A stretch of 32,128 bases of DNA from Rhodocyclales bacterium (GCA_016235805.1 JACRIY010000075.1:1-32128); one strand, 5' to 3'; positions 1-8,231 are shown, numbered from the stretch's first letter. Translations and numbers: made by a program. The notes: generated by a model not told the origin, from the letters alone.

Positions 1-363
1 GCCCTTGACGCCGTATTCCTCGATCAGCTTGCGTGCCTCGCGCGCGCCCATGCGGCCCTTGTGCGGGTCGATGCTGGCGAAGGCGATCATCATGTCGCTG
101 TTCTTCGCCGCCGCCTCGGCGACTTCTTCATTGGCGATGCGGCGGTTGCCGATGTGCGATTCGGAATCGACGGTGAACATCACCAGGCCGATCTTGCGCT
201 CGCGGTAATAGGCGATGGTCTCGTCGATGGTCGGCCGGTGCGCGTTCTTGAAGTACTTGTCGGCGGCTCGCTCGTAGGGCTCGAACCAGGGGTCCTTGGG
301 CTGGCAGCAGGAGACTTCGGCGTGGGTGTGGGTGTCGATTGCGACCAGTTCATTCAGGTTCAT
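1..363 (-). CDS. Amidohydrolase (amidohydrolase_2 type), N-terminal part, cut by window edge
   Basis: Only the first 121 residues lie in the window; the rest is beyond position 1. The protein opens MNLNELVAIDTHTHAEV, where DTHTH fits the metal-binding HxH of the amidohydrolase superfamily on beta-strand 1. Residues 65-105 (GLVMFTVDSESHIGN, then MMIAFASIDPHKG) fit the next barrel strands. The ATG overlaps the stop of the upstream hydratase gene as ATGA, so the two are co-translated. Some hydroxycinnamate clusters (for example the phd genes of Corynebacterium) contain an amidohydrolase-family enzyme proposed to hydrolyse the aryl-beta-ketoacyl-CoA intermediate. Position beside a CoA ligase and a hydratase suggests the same role here. 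Family confidence is high; the substrate is inferred. Confidence 0.8.
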   Translation of the reverse strand, partial: MNLNELVAIDTHTHAEVSCCQPKDPWFEPYERAADKYFKNAHRPTIDETIAYYRERKIGLVMFTVDSESHIGNRRIANEEVAEAAAKNSDMMIAFASIDPHKGRMGAREARKLIEEYGVKG

Positions 364-1130
364 GTCTGCGGACCCTGCCCCTTGCGATTCAGGAACTGTC
401 CGATGCGGGCGACGACTTCGGGGCTGGTCTGGGCCACCGCTGCCATCAGGGACTCGACGTAGAGGCCATCGTCCGAAGACATGTTGCTGATGCGCTGGAT
501 GGTGGTGACCATGGCGTAGTTGGCCAGCGGTGCATTCTCGGCAATGCGCTTTGCGAGTTCCTGGGCCTTGGCCAGTCCTTCGCCCTTGCCCACCAGATAG
601 TGCGACAGGCCCAGGGCCTGGCCCTCATCAGAATTCAGGATGCGGCCGGTCAGCATCATCTCGGCCATGCGGCCGGGGCCGATGATGCGCGCCACGCGTA
701 CCGAGGCGCCGCCACCGACATAGATGCCGTGGCGGCCTTCCGGCAGCTGGTACATGACATTCGGCTCGGCGACGCGGACGTGGGTCGAAGTCGCCAGTTC
801 CAGCCCGCCGCCGATCACCGCGCCGTGCAGCACTGCCACCACCGGGATGCCGGTCTGGTGGATCTTGCCGAAGACGCGGTGCCAGCCCTGCGAATGCAGC
901 ATCACGCCGGAGGGTTCGCGGTGCTGGTGCTCGGAGAGGTCGAGCCCGGCGCAGAAGTGGTCGCCGGCGCCATTCAGGATCACCACGCGGGCTTCGGGCG
1001 GACGTGCCTCCCAGGCCTTTTCCAGCGCGTCGAGCAGGCGGTCGCTGATCGCGTTGCGCTTGGCCGGGCGGCTCAGGGTGATGGTGTAGACCAGGCCGTC
1101 GAGCGAGTGTGTTACGAGTTTGTCGGTCAC
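360..1130 (-). CDS. Enoyl-CoA hydratase/isomerase (crotonase family), phenylpropanoyl-CoA side chain
   Basis: 256-residue crotonase-fold protein, normal length. Oxyanion-hole segments are FCAGLDL (59-65) and GAVIGGGLEL (103-112). Both glutamates of classical hydratases are kept: E111 (in GGGLE) and E131 (in LPE), so hydration of a trans-2-enoyl-CoA is well supported. Whether it also cleaves acetyl-CoA retro-aldol fashion, as feruloyl-CoA hydratase/lyase does, cannot be read from sequence. A longer frame reaches 1205, but the GTG at 1130 has AAAGGA 6 nt upstream and starts MTDKLVTHSLDG, a normal family N-terminus, so it was chosen. It lies between the CoA synthase gene and the amidohydrolase gene, in the order expected for hydroxycinnamoyl-CoA, hydroxyacyl-CoA and onward. 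Confidence 0.88.
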   Translation of the reverse strand: MTDKLVTHSLDGLVYTITLSRPAKRNAISDRLLDALEKAWEARPPEARVVILNGAGDHFCAGLDLSEHQHREPSGVMLHSQGWHRVFGKIHQTGIPVVAVLHGAVIGGGLELATSTHVRVAEPNVMYQLPEGRHGIYVGGGASVRVARIIGPGRMAEMMLTGRILNSDEGQALGLSHYLVGKGEGLAKAQELAKRIAENAPLANYAMVTTIQRISNMSSDDGLYVESLMAAVAQTSPEVVARIGQFLNRKGQGPQT

Positions 1131-1187
1131 TGAGTGTTCCTTTGGAGCATTAACTGAAAAATCTGGATCGGAGTCCCCCTGTGACGG

Positions 1188-1240
1188 ACGCGCGCAGCGC
1201 GCCAATCAATAACCCCCCGCGAGGGGGGAAGGGGGGCGGG
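1188..1240. repeat. Intergenic palindromic element, copy A
   Basis: In the 169-nt gap between the CoA synthase and hydratase genes lies ACGCGCGCAGCGCGCC, then a spacer, then CCCCCC-GCGA-GGGGGG and a G-rich tail. The first block forms a CGCGC/GCGCG hairpin and the second a six-pair hairpin with a GCGA loop. The same 16-nt block and a related C-run/G-run hairpin recur at 3201-3254 in the previous gap of the operon, in the same orientation. This looks like a REP/BIME-like element that may stabilise or dampen the transcript between genes. Confidence 0.6.
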
Positions 1241-1299
1241 TGAATAATGATTTTTCGCGTGTTTCTTCCTCGGCGGCTGGTGCTCGGCATCCAGGAGCA

Positions 1300-3150
1300 T
1301 CAGATAAAAATTACGCTGGAATCGGGCGCGTCGGAATGCAGTTCGAGCACGCGGTCGGCGCGGCGCGTCAGCACCGCGCGCTGGTTGATGTAGCCCTTGT
1401 CGGTCATTTCGCCGTGTTCGGAGGAAGGCGGTTCGGCCATCAGCAGCACGCGCGCCGGGTAGGTCGAGGAGCCGCCGCCGTCGCGCTTCATGCGCACCAG
1501 GCCTTCGCGCACGCGTTCCTTGATCGCCGGGTGGCCGAGCACCGTGCCGGCCGGCACGTCGTCGCCGAGCCCGGTCAGGCGGCGGCATTCGGCGATGTTG
1601 GGGAAGACCAGGAAGCCGATGTCGTCGCGGTCGTGGCCGGTGACGACGATGTCCTGGGCCACGGGCGAGAGCGCGCTGATGCCGGCGACGCGGATGCTGC
1701 CGACATGGACCCAGGTGCCGGAAAGCAGCTTGAAGTCCTCGGCGACGCGGCCGTCGAACAGCAGGCCCTGCTCGGGCCGCGCCGGATCGACGAAGGACAC
1801 GGCGTCGCCGATCATGTAGAAGCCCTCGTCGTCGAAGGCCTTGGCGGTGAGCTCGGGCTGTTTCCAGTAGCCGGGGAAGAGGTTGGGGCCCTTGACGCGC
1901 ACTTCCAGCTTGTCGGCCACCGGCACCAGCTTCAGCGTGGTGCCTGGAATCGGCACGCCGATCACGCCGGAGCGCACGGCCTGGAAGTGGCAATCGGTGC
2001 AGGCGGGCGCGGTTTCGGTCGAGCCCCAGGAGGAGAGCATGACGACCGGATGGCCCAGCTCCATCACGGCGAGGCGTTCCAGTTCGTCCCAGGTGGACTG
2101 CGGCAGGGCGGCGCCGGCGTAGAAGATGATCTGCAGGCGCGCGAAGAAGCTCTTGCGCAATGCGGCGTTGTCGCGCAGTTCGGCGACCAGCAGCGCGTAG
2201 GCCAGCGGCACGCTGAAATAGATGGTGGGCGAAACGTCGGTGAGGTTGCGCACCGTCTTGGGCAAAAGGGCGGGCAGCGGCTTGCCGTCGTCGATGTAGA
2301 GGCTGCCGCCGAAGCGCACCACCTTGTTGAAATTGTGGCTGCCGCCGAAAACGTGGCTCCAGGGCAGCCAGTCGCAGATGACCGGCTTCTGGCTGTTGAG
2401 GAAGGGCCAGATCACCGACTTCATTTCGGCGTTGGAGCACATCATGCGCTGGGTGGTGATCACGGCCTTGGGCGTGCCGACGGAACCCGAGGTGAACAGG
2501 AACTTGGCGATGGTGTCGGGGGTGATGGCACTGAATGCCGCCTTTACCGCCGTGTCGTCAGCGCCGACTTTTTCGATCTCGGCGAAGGGCAGCGTGCCGG
2601 CTTGCGGCTGGCTGCGGCTGCCGGCGACGACGACGGCGTCATGGAGCCCGGCGATGGCATTGATCGCCGGCATGAAGCGTTCGATGGTGTCGGCGAAGAT
2701 CACGCCGGGGCGCAGCAGCTCGACGTTGGCCTTGAGCTTGAGGAAATCCTTGGAGAGCAGCGAATTGCCCGGCGAGACCGGGCTGATCGGCACGCCGACA
2801 TGCAGGCAGGCCAGCATCAGCATGGCGTGTTCGATGCCGTTGTCGGAGAGCACCAGAACCGGCCGCTCGGGCGAGAGGTTCTGCCCGAGCAGCCAGGTGG
2901 CGATGCGATAGACGCGCGCGAGTGCCTGCCCGTAAGTTACCTTGACCCATTCGCCATCCGCACCGCGCTCGGCGATCAGGATGGCGTCCGGGGTTTCGGC
3001 CGCCCAGCGTTCCAGCCATTCGCCGGAACAGCGGGCAAAGCCCGGCAGCTCGAGCTTGGAACGGAACAGCCGGGTACCGTCCGGCCGGGCTTCGAGGATG
3101 ACGGCCGGATCGACGAAGAGTTCGGCCGGCTTGCGGGCAATGGTGCTCAT
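1300..3150 (-). CDS. fcs: Feruloyl-CoA synthase-type hydroxycinnamate:CoA ligase
   Basis: 616-residue member of the ANL adenylating superfamily that activates an aryl-propenoic acid (ferulate, p-coumarate or caffeate) to its CoA thioester with ATP. The AMP-binding loop is FTSGSVGTPK (219-228), and SSWGSTETAP is the adenine-binding motif. The C-terminal region has GRVAEDFKLLSGTWVHVG and ends with KGYINQRAVL, both of which I associate with the feruloyl-CoA synthase subfamily rather than plant-type 4CL or acetyl-CoA synthetases. The ATG at 3150 is preceded by AGGAAA at good spacing. The gene lies between the binding protein and the hydratase in one transcription unit. The exact hydroxycinnamate is unknown; a dihydro (phenylpropanoate) substrate is possible. 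Confidence 0.87.
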   Translation of the reverse strand: MSTIARKPAELFVDPAVILEARPDGTRLFRSKLELPGFARCSGEWLERWAAETPDAILIAERGADGEWVKVTYGQALARVYRIATWLLGQNLSPERPVLVLSDNGIEHAMLMLACLHVGVPISPVSPGNSLLSKDFLKLKANVELLRPGVIFADTIERFMPAINAIAGLHDAVVVAGSRSQPQAGTLPFAEIEKVGADDTAVKAAFSAITPDTIAKFLFTSGSVGTPKAVITTQRMMCSNAEMKSVIWPFLNSQKPVICDWLPWSHVFGGSHNFNKVVRFGGSLYIDDGKPLPALLPKTVRNLTDVSPTIYFSVPLAYALLVAELRDNAALRKSFFARLQIIFYAGAALPQSTWDELERLAVMELGHPVVMLSSWGSTETAPACTDCHFQAVRSGVIGVPIPGTTLKLVPVADKLEVRVKGPNLFPGYWKQPELTAKAFDDEGFYMIGDAVSFVDPARPEQGLLFDGRVAEDFKLLSGTWVHVGSIRVAGISALSPVAQDIVVTGHDRDDIGFLVFPNIAECRRLTGLGDDVPAGTVLGHPAIKERVREGLVRMKRDGGGSSTYPARVLLMAEPPSSEHGEMTDKGYINQRAVLTRRADRVLELHSDAPDSSVIFI

Positions 3151-3200
3151 GCGTATTTCCTATTGACGTGAACTACGTTGTGCGGAGTACCGGTTGATGA

Positions 3201-3254
3201 ACGCGCGCAGCGCGCCGAACAGCCCCCCCGCCGCGAGCGCGGAAGGGGGCGGCG
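3201..3254. repeat. Intergenic palindromic element, copy B
   Basis: In the 130-nt gap between the binding-protein and CoA-synthase genes, 3201-3216 is identical to the 16-nt block at 1188-1203. It is followed by a C-run, CCGCGAGCGCGG (self-complementary, 5-bp arms) and GGAAGGGGGCGG. Spacer and hairpin have diverged from copy A. Same orientation and same inter-gene position type as copy A. Confidence 0.6.
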
Positions 3255-3280
3255 AACCTATGGCTTTGCGCGCTGACGGC

Positions 3281-4429
3281 TTACTTGGAAATGACCTTGA
3301 AGGCGCCGTTCTGCACCTGCAGCAGCACGCGGGCGCGGCCGTCGAAGCCGGAGTGGTCGGTCGGGCTGAAGTTGAAGACGCCATGGACGCCGGCAATTTC
3401 ACGCTCGCTCTCGATCGCGTCGCGCAGCGCCGCGCGGAACTCGGCGCTGCCAGGCTTGGCCTTCTTCAGCGCCACGGGAATTGCGCGCGAGGCGATGGCC
3501 CAGCCGTCCCACATGTGGCCGCCGAAAGACGACAGCGAATTCTGGCCGTACTTGCCCTCGTAGGCCTTGGCATATTCGCCAGCGACCTTTTTGGACGGAT
3601 GCGAATCCGGCAACTGTTCCCACTCGAGCACCGGTCCGGCAACGAGAATGCCGTTTTCGACCGCCTTGCCGCCGTTCTTGAGGAAGACCGGCGAGGGTGC
3701 GCCGTGGGTCTGGTAGATCTGCCCTTTGTAGCCGCGCTCGGACAGCGCAGCGTGCGCCATCGCCGCCGGCGAACCCGAGGCGACGACCAGCACGGCATCG
3801 GGCTTGAGGCTGACCAGCTTGATCACCTGGCCGGCCACCGACGTGTCGGTACGGGCGAAGCCTTCGATCGGTCCGAAGGTGACGCCGTACTTGGGCGACA
3901 GGGCTTCCATGGCCTTGATCCAGACCTCGCCGTAGGCATCGGGGTGATAGCCGAGGAAGGCGACGGTCTTGTAGCCCTTGGACTTGGCGTGGTCGAGCAG
4001 CGGCTCGGCCATCAGGCCGATCGGCTGTGGCATGGTGAAGGTCCACTTGAACTTGTCGCCGTCGAGGCGGTTGGGCGCCAGGGCGATTAGCGGCGTCTTG
4101 CTGTCCGCCGCCGGCCCCGCGGCCGCCATCACCCCGGGCGTGGTGGTGCCGGTCATCAGCAGGTCAACCTTCGATTCGGTGAGGAATTTGGCGACGTTCT
4201 TGGCAGTGTTGGTCGGATCGGACGCGTCGTCGAGCACGATCCAGTTGATTTTCTCGCCGGCGATGGTGGTCGGGAACAGTTGGGTGGTGTTCTTCTGCGG
4301 GCCGCCGAGCACGGCCGCCGGTCCGGTGGCAGAAACGCTGACGCCGATGTTGATGTCGGCCAGCGCGGCGGTGGCGCCGAACATGGACAGGGCAATCACC
4401 AGCGGCTTGATGGACAGTTTGTTCTTCAT
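3281..4429 (-). CDS. Periplasmic aromatic-acid binding protein of ABC transporter (Peripla_BP_6 type)
   Basis: 382 residues. A signal peptide (MKNKL start, hydrophobic core, ALA cleavage after about residue 24) is followed by INIGVSVSATGPAAVLGGPQ, the usual opening of LivK-type solute-binding proteins. Length is normal. ATG 4429 has GAGGAG about 6 nt upstream; a longer frame to 4525 lacks any signal peptide and is rejected. Located between LivF and the CoA synthase in one operon. In Rhodopseudomonas palustris the related CouPSTU transporter binds p-coumarate-type acids, so a hydroxycinnamate or a product of its breakdown is the likely ligand. Ligand identity is inferred from context. Confidence 0.88.
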   Translation of the reverse strand: MKNKLSIKPLVIALSMFGATAALADINIGVSVSATGPAAVLGGPQKNTTQLFPTTIAGEKINWIVLDDASDPTNTAKNVAKFLTESKVDLLMTGTTTPGVMAAAGPAADSKTPLIALAPNRLDGDKFKWTFTMPQPIGLMAEPLLDHAKSKGYKTVAFLGYHPDAYGEVWIKAMEALSPKYGVTFGPIEGFARTDTSVAGQVIKLVSLKPDAVLVVASGSPAAMAHAALSERGYKGQIYQTHGAPSPVFLKNGGKAVENGILVAGPVLEWEQLPDSHPSKKVAGEYAKAYEGKYGQNSLSSFGGHMWDGWAIASRAIPVALKKAKPGSAEFRAALRDAIESEREIAGVHGVFNFSPTDHSGFDGRARVLLQVQNGAFKVISK

Positions 4430-4496
4430 GCTTTCTCCTCGTTTTGTTGGTCTGAAACGTGTTGTGGTTGAGCTGCGGGTTGATGCGCTTGCGGAA

Positions 4497-5243
4497 TCAG
4501 GCGGCGATCGAATGACTGCCGCCAAGACCGAGATAGCTCTCGATCACGCGCGGATCGTGGAGCAGTGTCTTGGCGTCGTTCTCGACCGCCACGCTGCCAT
4601 TCTCCAACACATAGCCGTAATCGGCCACTTGCAGTGCAGCACGCGCATTCTGCTCCACCAGCAGGATGGAAACGCCCATGCCCTTCAATTGCACCACGAT
4701 GCGCAGGATCTCCTTGACGATCAGGGGCGCCAGACCGAGGCTGGGCTCGACCAGCATCAGCAGCGTGGGCTTGGCCATCAGCGCGCGTCCCATGGCCAGC
4801 ATCTGGCGCTCGCCGCCGGAGAGCGTGCCGGCTTCCTGCTTGCGCCGTTCTGCCAGTCGCGGAAAGATCGCGTACACCTCGTCCATGGTCTTTGCATGAT
4901 CCCGGTCGCCGCGCCGATGGCGGGCGAAGGCGCCGAGCAACAGGTTGTCGGCCACCGACATGCTGCCGAACAGCTCGCGCTTTTCGGGAACCAGCACCAG
5001 GCCTTTGGAGACCAGCGCATCGACGGACATCTTGCCCAGCGTCGGCTGGCCCTGGTACTTCACTTCGCCGCGTGCTGGCAGCAGGCCCATCAGGGCCGAG
5101 AGCAGCGTGGTCTTGCCGGCGCCATTGGGGCCGATCACGGTGACGATCTCGCCTTCGCGGATGCGCAGGTCGACCTTGTGGATGGCTTCGACGCGTCCAT
5201 AGTTGACACACAGGCCCGTTGTTTCGAGCAGTAACGGTTTCAT
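4497..5243 (-). CDS. ABC transporter ATPase, LivF type, with altered Walker B
   Basis: 248-residue cytoplasmic ATPase powering the aromatic-acid importer of operon 1. Walker A is GPNGAGKT (38-45) and the signature LSGGE (141-145). Walker B reads LLMLVEPSLGLAP (161-173): V165 stands where almost all ABC ATPases have aspartate, while the catalytic glutamate E166 is kept. The codon is GTC where GAC is expected, a one-base difference. The protein is otherwise intact and full length. Its ATG overlaps the stop of the upstream permease-ATPase fusion (ATGA). The fusion's own ATPase domain keeps LLLLDE, so the heterodimer would have one normal and one altered Walker B. A base-call error remains possible. 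Confidence 0.92.
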   Translation of the reverse strand: MKPLLLETTGLCVNYGRVEAIHKVDLRIREGEIVTVIGPNGAGKTTLLSALMGLLPARGEVKYQGQPTLGKMSVDALVSKGLVLVPEKRELFGSMSVADNLLLGAFARHRRGDRDHAKTMDEVYAIFPRLAERRKQEAGTLSGGERQMLAMGRALMAKPTLLMLVEPSLGLAPLIVKEILRIVVQLKGMGVSILLVEQNARAALQVADYGYVLENGSVAVENDAKTLLHDPRVIESYLGLGGSHSIAA

Positions 5244-7012
5244 TCGTCCACCCCGCCCAGATAGGCTTCGAGCACTTTTGGATTTGTCTGGATTTCCTGC
5301 GGCAGGCCTTCGGCCAGGTGTTCGCCGAACTCCATCACCAGCACGCGGTCGGCGAGGCCCATGACGAAATCCATGTCGTGTTCGACCAGCAGAATGGCCA
5401 TGCCCTCGCCGCGCAGCTTGGCCAGCAGGTCGGCCAGCGCGCGCTTTTCGAGGTGGCGCAGGCCGGCGGCCGGTTCGTCGAGCAGCAACAGTGTCGGATC
5501 GCTTGACAATGCGCGGGCGATTTCGACGATGCGCTGCTTGCCCAGCGGCAGGCTGCCGCAGGTGTCGAACAGGTGCTCGCCGAGACCGCAGCGCTGCAAT
5601 TGGTGGGCGGCTTCCCAGAGCAGGCGGCGCTCCTCCTCGCGGTCGAGGCGCCAGGCGGACTGGATGAAGTTCTTGCGTCCGCGCAGGTGGGCGCCGATGG
5701 CGGCGTTCTCAAGTACCGTCATGTCCTGGTTGAGGCGCACGTGCTGGAAGCTGCGGCTCATGCCCAGCCTGGCGATCGCGCGCGAGCCGAGCTGCTCGAT
5801 GCGCTGGCCCATGAAGCGGATCTCGCCCTCGGTGGCGGGATTGACGCCGGAGATGCAATTGAACAGCGTGCTCTTGCCGGCGCCGTTGGGGCCGATCAGC
5901 GCCATCACTTCGCCGGCGCGCACGGTCAGGTTCATCTTGTTGTTGGCGACCAGGCCGCCGAAGCGCTTGGTGACGTTGATCACCTGCAGCACGTCGCTGC
6001 CGCGCTCCGGCACGTCGCGCCGCGGCAGCGCCAGGGCGGGTTCGACGGTTCGATTCAGTTCACGTTGTGGAATGAATCGCATGATGATCGGCCACACGCC
6101 GTCACGTGCGCGATGCAGGACGAGTATCGTGAGCAGGCCGAACACCACCATCTCGAAGTTGCCGGTGGCGCCGATCAGCTTGGGCAACTGGTCCTGCAGG
6201 AATTCCTTGAGGAAGCTCACGGCGGTGGCGCCGAACACCGCGCCCCACACGGCGGCGGCGCCACCCAGCACGGCCATGAACAGGTATTCGATGCCCTGGC
6301 CCAGCGAAAATGGCGTCGGATTGACGAAGCGCTGCATGTGGGCGTAGAGCCAGCCCGAAACGCAGGCGAACTGCGCCGCGATCATGAACAGCACCATGCG
6401 GTAGCGCAGGGTGTCGATGCCCATCGCCTCGGTCATGGTCATCGCGCGCAGGCTGCGCATGGCGCGCCCCTCGCGCGAATCGAGCATGTTCTGGGTGGTG
6501 ACGATGGCCGCCAGCAGCGTGGCCCAGATCACGTAGAAGAAGGCGCGGGTGGAGCCCAGTTCGAGGCCGAAAAGGTCGACCGGCGGAATGCCGTCGATGC
6601 CGCCGTGGCCGCCGAGCGCCTCCAGGTTGCCGAAGATGAAATACAGCGAGATGCCCCAGGCGATGGTGCCCAGCGGCAGGAAGTGGCCCGACAGGCGCAG
6701 GGTGATGAGGCCCAGCGCCAGCGAGACGGCGGTGGTGAAGACCATGCCGACGATCAGCGTGCCCCAGGGCGACATGCCGTGGCGCGTGGTGAGGTAGGCC
6801 GTGGCATAGGCGCCGAGGCCGACGAAGGCCGCCTGGCCGAAGGAGGTCAGGCCGCCGATGCCGGTCAGCAGCACCAGGCCAAGCGCCACCAGCGCATACA
6901 GGCCGATGTAGTTGGCCAGCGTCACGGTGAATTGCGCGGCGAGCAGCGGCAGCAGGCTCATCGCGATGGCGAAGGCGAGCATGGCGCGCATGGGAGTCAG
7001 CAAGCGGGCCAT
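5240..7012 (-). CDS. ABC transporter permease-ATPase fusion, LivM-LivG type
   Basis: 590 residues that join two subunits usually encoded separately. Residues 1-315 are a LivM-like permease with many hydrophobic segments and the family stretch LTGIGGLTSFGQAAFVGLGAYA (split here around residues 50-70). A linker of about 25 residues (316-340) leads into a LivG-like ATPase. Walker A is GPNGAGKS (374-381), Walker B LLLLDE (508-513), and the signature is LPLGKQR (488-494) instead of LSYGQQR. The LivG end EAYLGG is normal. The gene starts 1 nt after the stop of the LivH gene and overlaps the LivF start. The fused arrangement occurs in some HAAT-family transporters and fixes M:G stoichiometry at 1:1. 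Confidence 0.92.
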   Translation of the reverse strand: MARLLTPMRAMLAFAIAMSLLPLLAAQFTVTLANYIGLYALVALGLVLLTGIGGLTSFGQAAFVGLGAYATAYLTTRHGMSPWGTLIVGMVFTTAVSLALGLITLRLSGHFLPLGTIAWGISLYFIFGNLEALGGHGGIDGIPPVDLFGLELGSTRAFFYVIWATLLAAIVTTQNMLDSREGRAMRSLRAMTMTEAMGIDTLRYRMVLFMIAAQFACVSGWLYAHMQRFVNPTPFSLGQGIEYLFMAVLGGAAAVWGAVFGATAVSFLKEFLQDQLPKLIGATGNFEMVVFGLLTILVLHRARDGVWPIIMRFIPQRELNRTVEPALALPRRDVPERGSDVLQVINVTKRFGGLVANNKMNLTVRAGEVMALIGPNGAGKSTLFNCISGVNPATEGEIRFMGQRIEQLGSRAIARLGMSRSFQHVRLNQDMTVLENAAIGAHLRGRKNFIQSAWRLDREEERRLLWEAAHQLQRCGLGEHLFDTCGSLPLGKQRIVEIARALSSDPTLLLLDEPAAGLRHLEKRALADLLAKLRGEGMAILLVEHDMDFVMGLADRVLVMEFGEHLAEGLPQEIQTNPKVLEAYLGGVDE

Positions 7013-7013
7013 C

Positions 7014-8057
7014 TCAGTGCTCCTCCTCGTCGTCGATGTGGTGCGTGGTCAGCGACTGGTAGAGAAGCACCGGAAGGATCAGGGTGAACACGATGACTTC
7101 CTTGTAGGCCGAGGCGTAGAAGGATGAGTAGGATTCGAGCAGGCCGACCAGGATCGCGCCGGCGGCGGCCAGCGGATAGGAGGCCAGCCCGCCGATGATG
7201 GCGCCGACGAAGCCCTTGAGGCCGATCAGGAACCCGGTGTCGTAGTAGATCGTGGTGATCGGCGCGATCAGGATGCCGGAGAAGGCGCCGACCAGCGACG
7301 CCAGCGTGAAGCACAGCTTGCCCGCCATGTCGGCCGAAATCCCCATCAGGCGCGCGCCGGTGCGGTTGATGGCGGTGGCGCGCAGCGCCTTGCCGTAGAT
7401 CGAGTGCTCGAAGAACAGTGCCAGCCCGGCGATCAGCAGGGCGGCGATGCCGACGATCCACAGGGTCTGGTACTGGACGTAGGCCGGCCCCAGCGTCACG
7501 CCGCCGTCGGTGAAGGGCGGGATGCGGCCGCCCTCGGCGCCGAAGAAGAACAGGCCCATGCCGATCATGACGAAATGCACGGCGACCGCGACGATCAGCA
7601 GCAACAGCACACTGGCTTCCGCCACCGGCTGGAAGGCCAGGCGGTAGATCTGCGGCCCCAGCGGCACCACGAAGCACAGTGCGATCAGCACCTGCACCGG
7701 ATAGGCGAGGTCCTTCAGAGGCAGGTAGCGCACCACGATCACCGCCAGGACAGGCAGCACCGCGTTCTTGAGGATGATCATCGGCAGCCGCGCCGGAGCG
7801 CCCTCGCGCAGCGCCGCGACGCTATCGACGATGGCGACGGCGACGCCCAGCGTCACCACCACCCACATGGTCGGTGGCAGCAGGCCGGCATTGATCGCCG
7901 CCATGGAAAGCGCGCCGTAGGCGACGAATTCGCCCTGGGGAATGAATATGACGCGGGTGACGGCGAATACCAGCACCAGCGCCAGCGAGAGCAATGCGTA
8001 GATGGCGCCGTTGGTGATGCCGTCCTGGGACAGCAGCAGGGCGATGGAGGCGTCCAC
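7014..8057 (-). CDS. ABC transporter permease, LivH type
   Basis: 347-residue inner-membrane permease and first gene of operon 1. It opens MDASIALLLSQDGITNGAIY, the usual LivH entry into the first membrane helix, and has the EHSIYGKALRATAINRTGA segment that matches the cytoplasmic coupling loop of this family. Longer than many LivH proteins because of additional hydrophobic segments around residues 75-150. The start is a GTG at 8057; no earlier start is possible because an in-frame TAA lies 9 nt upstream. The ribosome site is weak. It ends in acidic residues (DDEEEH). Confidence 0.88.
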   Translation of the reverse strand: MDASIALLLSQDGITNGAIYALLSLALVLVFAVTRVIFIPQGEFVAYGALSMAAINAGLLPPTMWVVVTLGVAVAIVDSVAALREGAPARLPMIILKNAVLPVLAVIVVRYLPLKDLAYPVQVLIALCFVVPLGPQIYRLAFQPVAEASVLLLLIVAVAVHFVMIGMGLFFFGAEGGRIPPFTDGGVTLGPAYVQYQTLWIVGIAALLIAGLALFFEHSIYGKALRATAINRTGARLMGISADMAGKLCFTLASLVGAFSGILIAPITTIYYDTGFLIGLKGFVGAIIGGLASYPLAAAGAILVGLLESYSSFYASAYKEVIVFTLILPVLLYQSLTTHHIDDEEEH

Positions 8058-8075
8058 GCCGGATTACCGCTGAAA

Positions 8076-8092
8076 CGATCGCGTCGCGATCG
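8076..8092. promoter_or_regulatory. Perfect 17-bp palindrome in the livH leader
   Basis: CGATCGCG-T-CGCGATCG is a perfect inverted repeat 18 nt upstream of the GTG of the LivH gene. As DNA it could be an operator; as RNA it could fold to a 7-bp stem with a GTC loop next to the weak ribosome site. No experimental site is known to me for this sequence. Confidence 0.45.
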
Positions 8093-8197
8093 CCGAATTG
8101 ATTGCCATGCCCATCCACTCCTCCGGCCTGCCGTTGTCCCGTGTCTGCCGGTCCTGCGGCATCTTTTCGTGCCTGGGGGACCGCGGGTGAGGAGCGG

Positions 8198-8226
8198 ATT
8201 CTGCAGAGCATGCGTGTCGAAGTCAA
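8198..8226 (-). promoter_or_regulatory. Sigma-70-like promoter of operon 1
   Basis: On the minus strand TTGACT (8226-8221) is separated by 17 nt from CAGAAT (8203-8198). The -35 matches 5 of 6 and the -10 matches 4 of 6 consensus bases. Predicted start near 8191 gives a leader of about 134 nt that includes the 8076-8092 palindrome. The TATATCGAA motif at 8232-8242 lies just upstream of the -35. Confidence 0.5.
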
Positions 8227-8231
8227 CCTGT

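Noticed and set aside
1240..3171. 643-codon plus-strand frame opposite the CoA synthase
   Set aside because: Same shadow effect; translation has no family motifs, while the minus strand encodes a clear ANL enzyme.
5573..7087. 504-codon plus-strand frame opposite the LivM-LivG fusion
   Set aside because: His/Gln/Ala-rich shadow of the ATPase and permease codons; no ribosome site.
8146..8168. Hairpin TGCCG/CGGCA followed by TCTTTT on the plus strand
   Set aside because: Only 5 bp and no plus-strand gene upstream for it to terminate; the T-run is likely chance.
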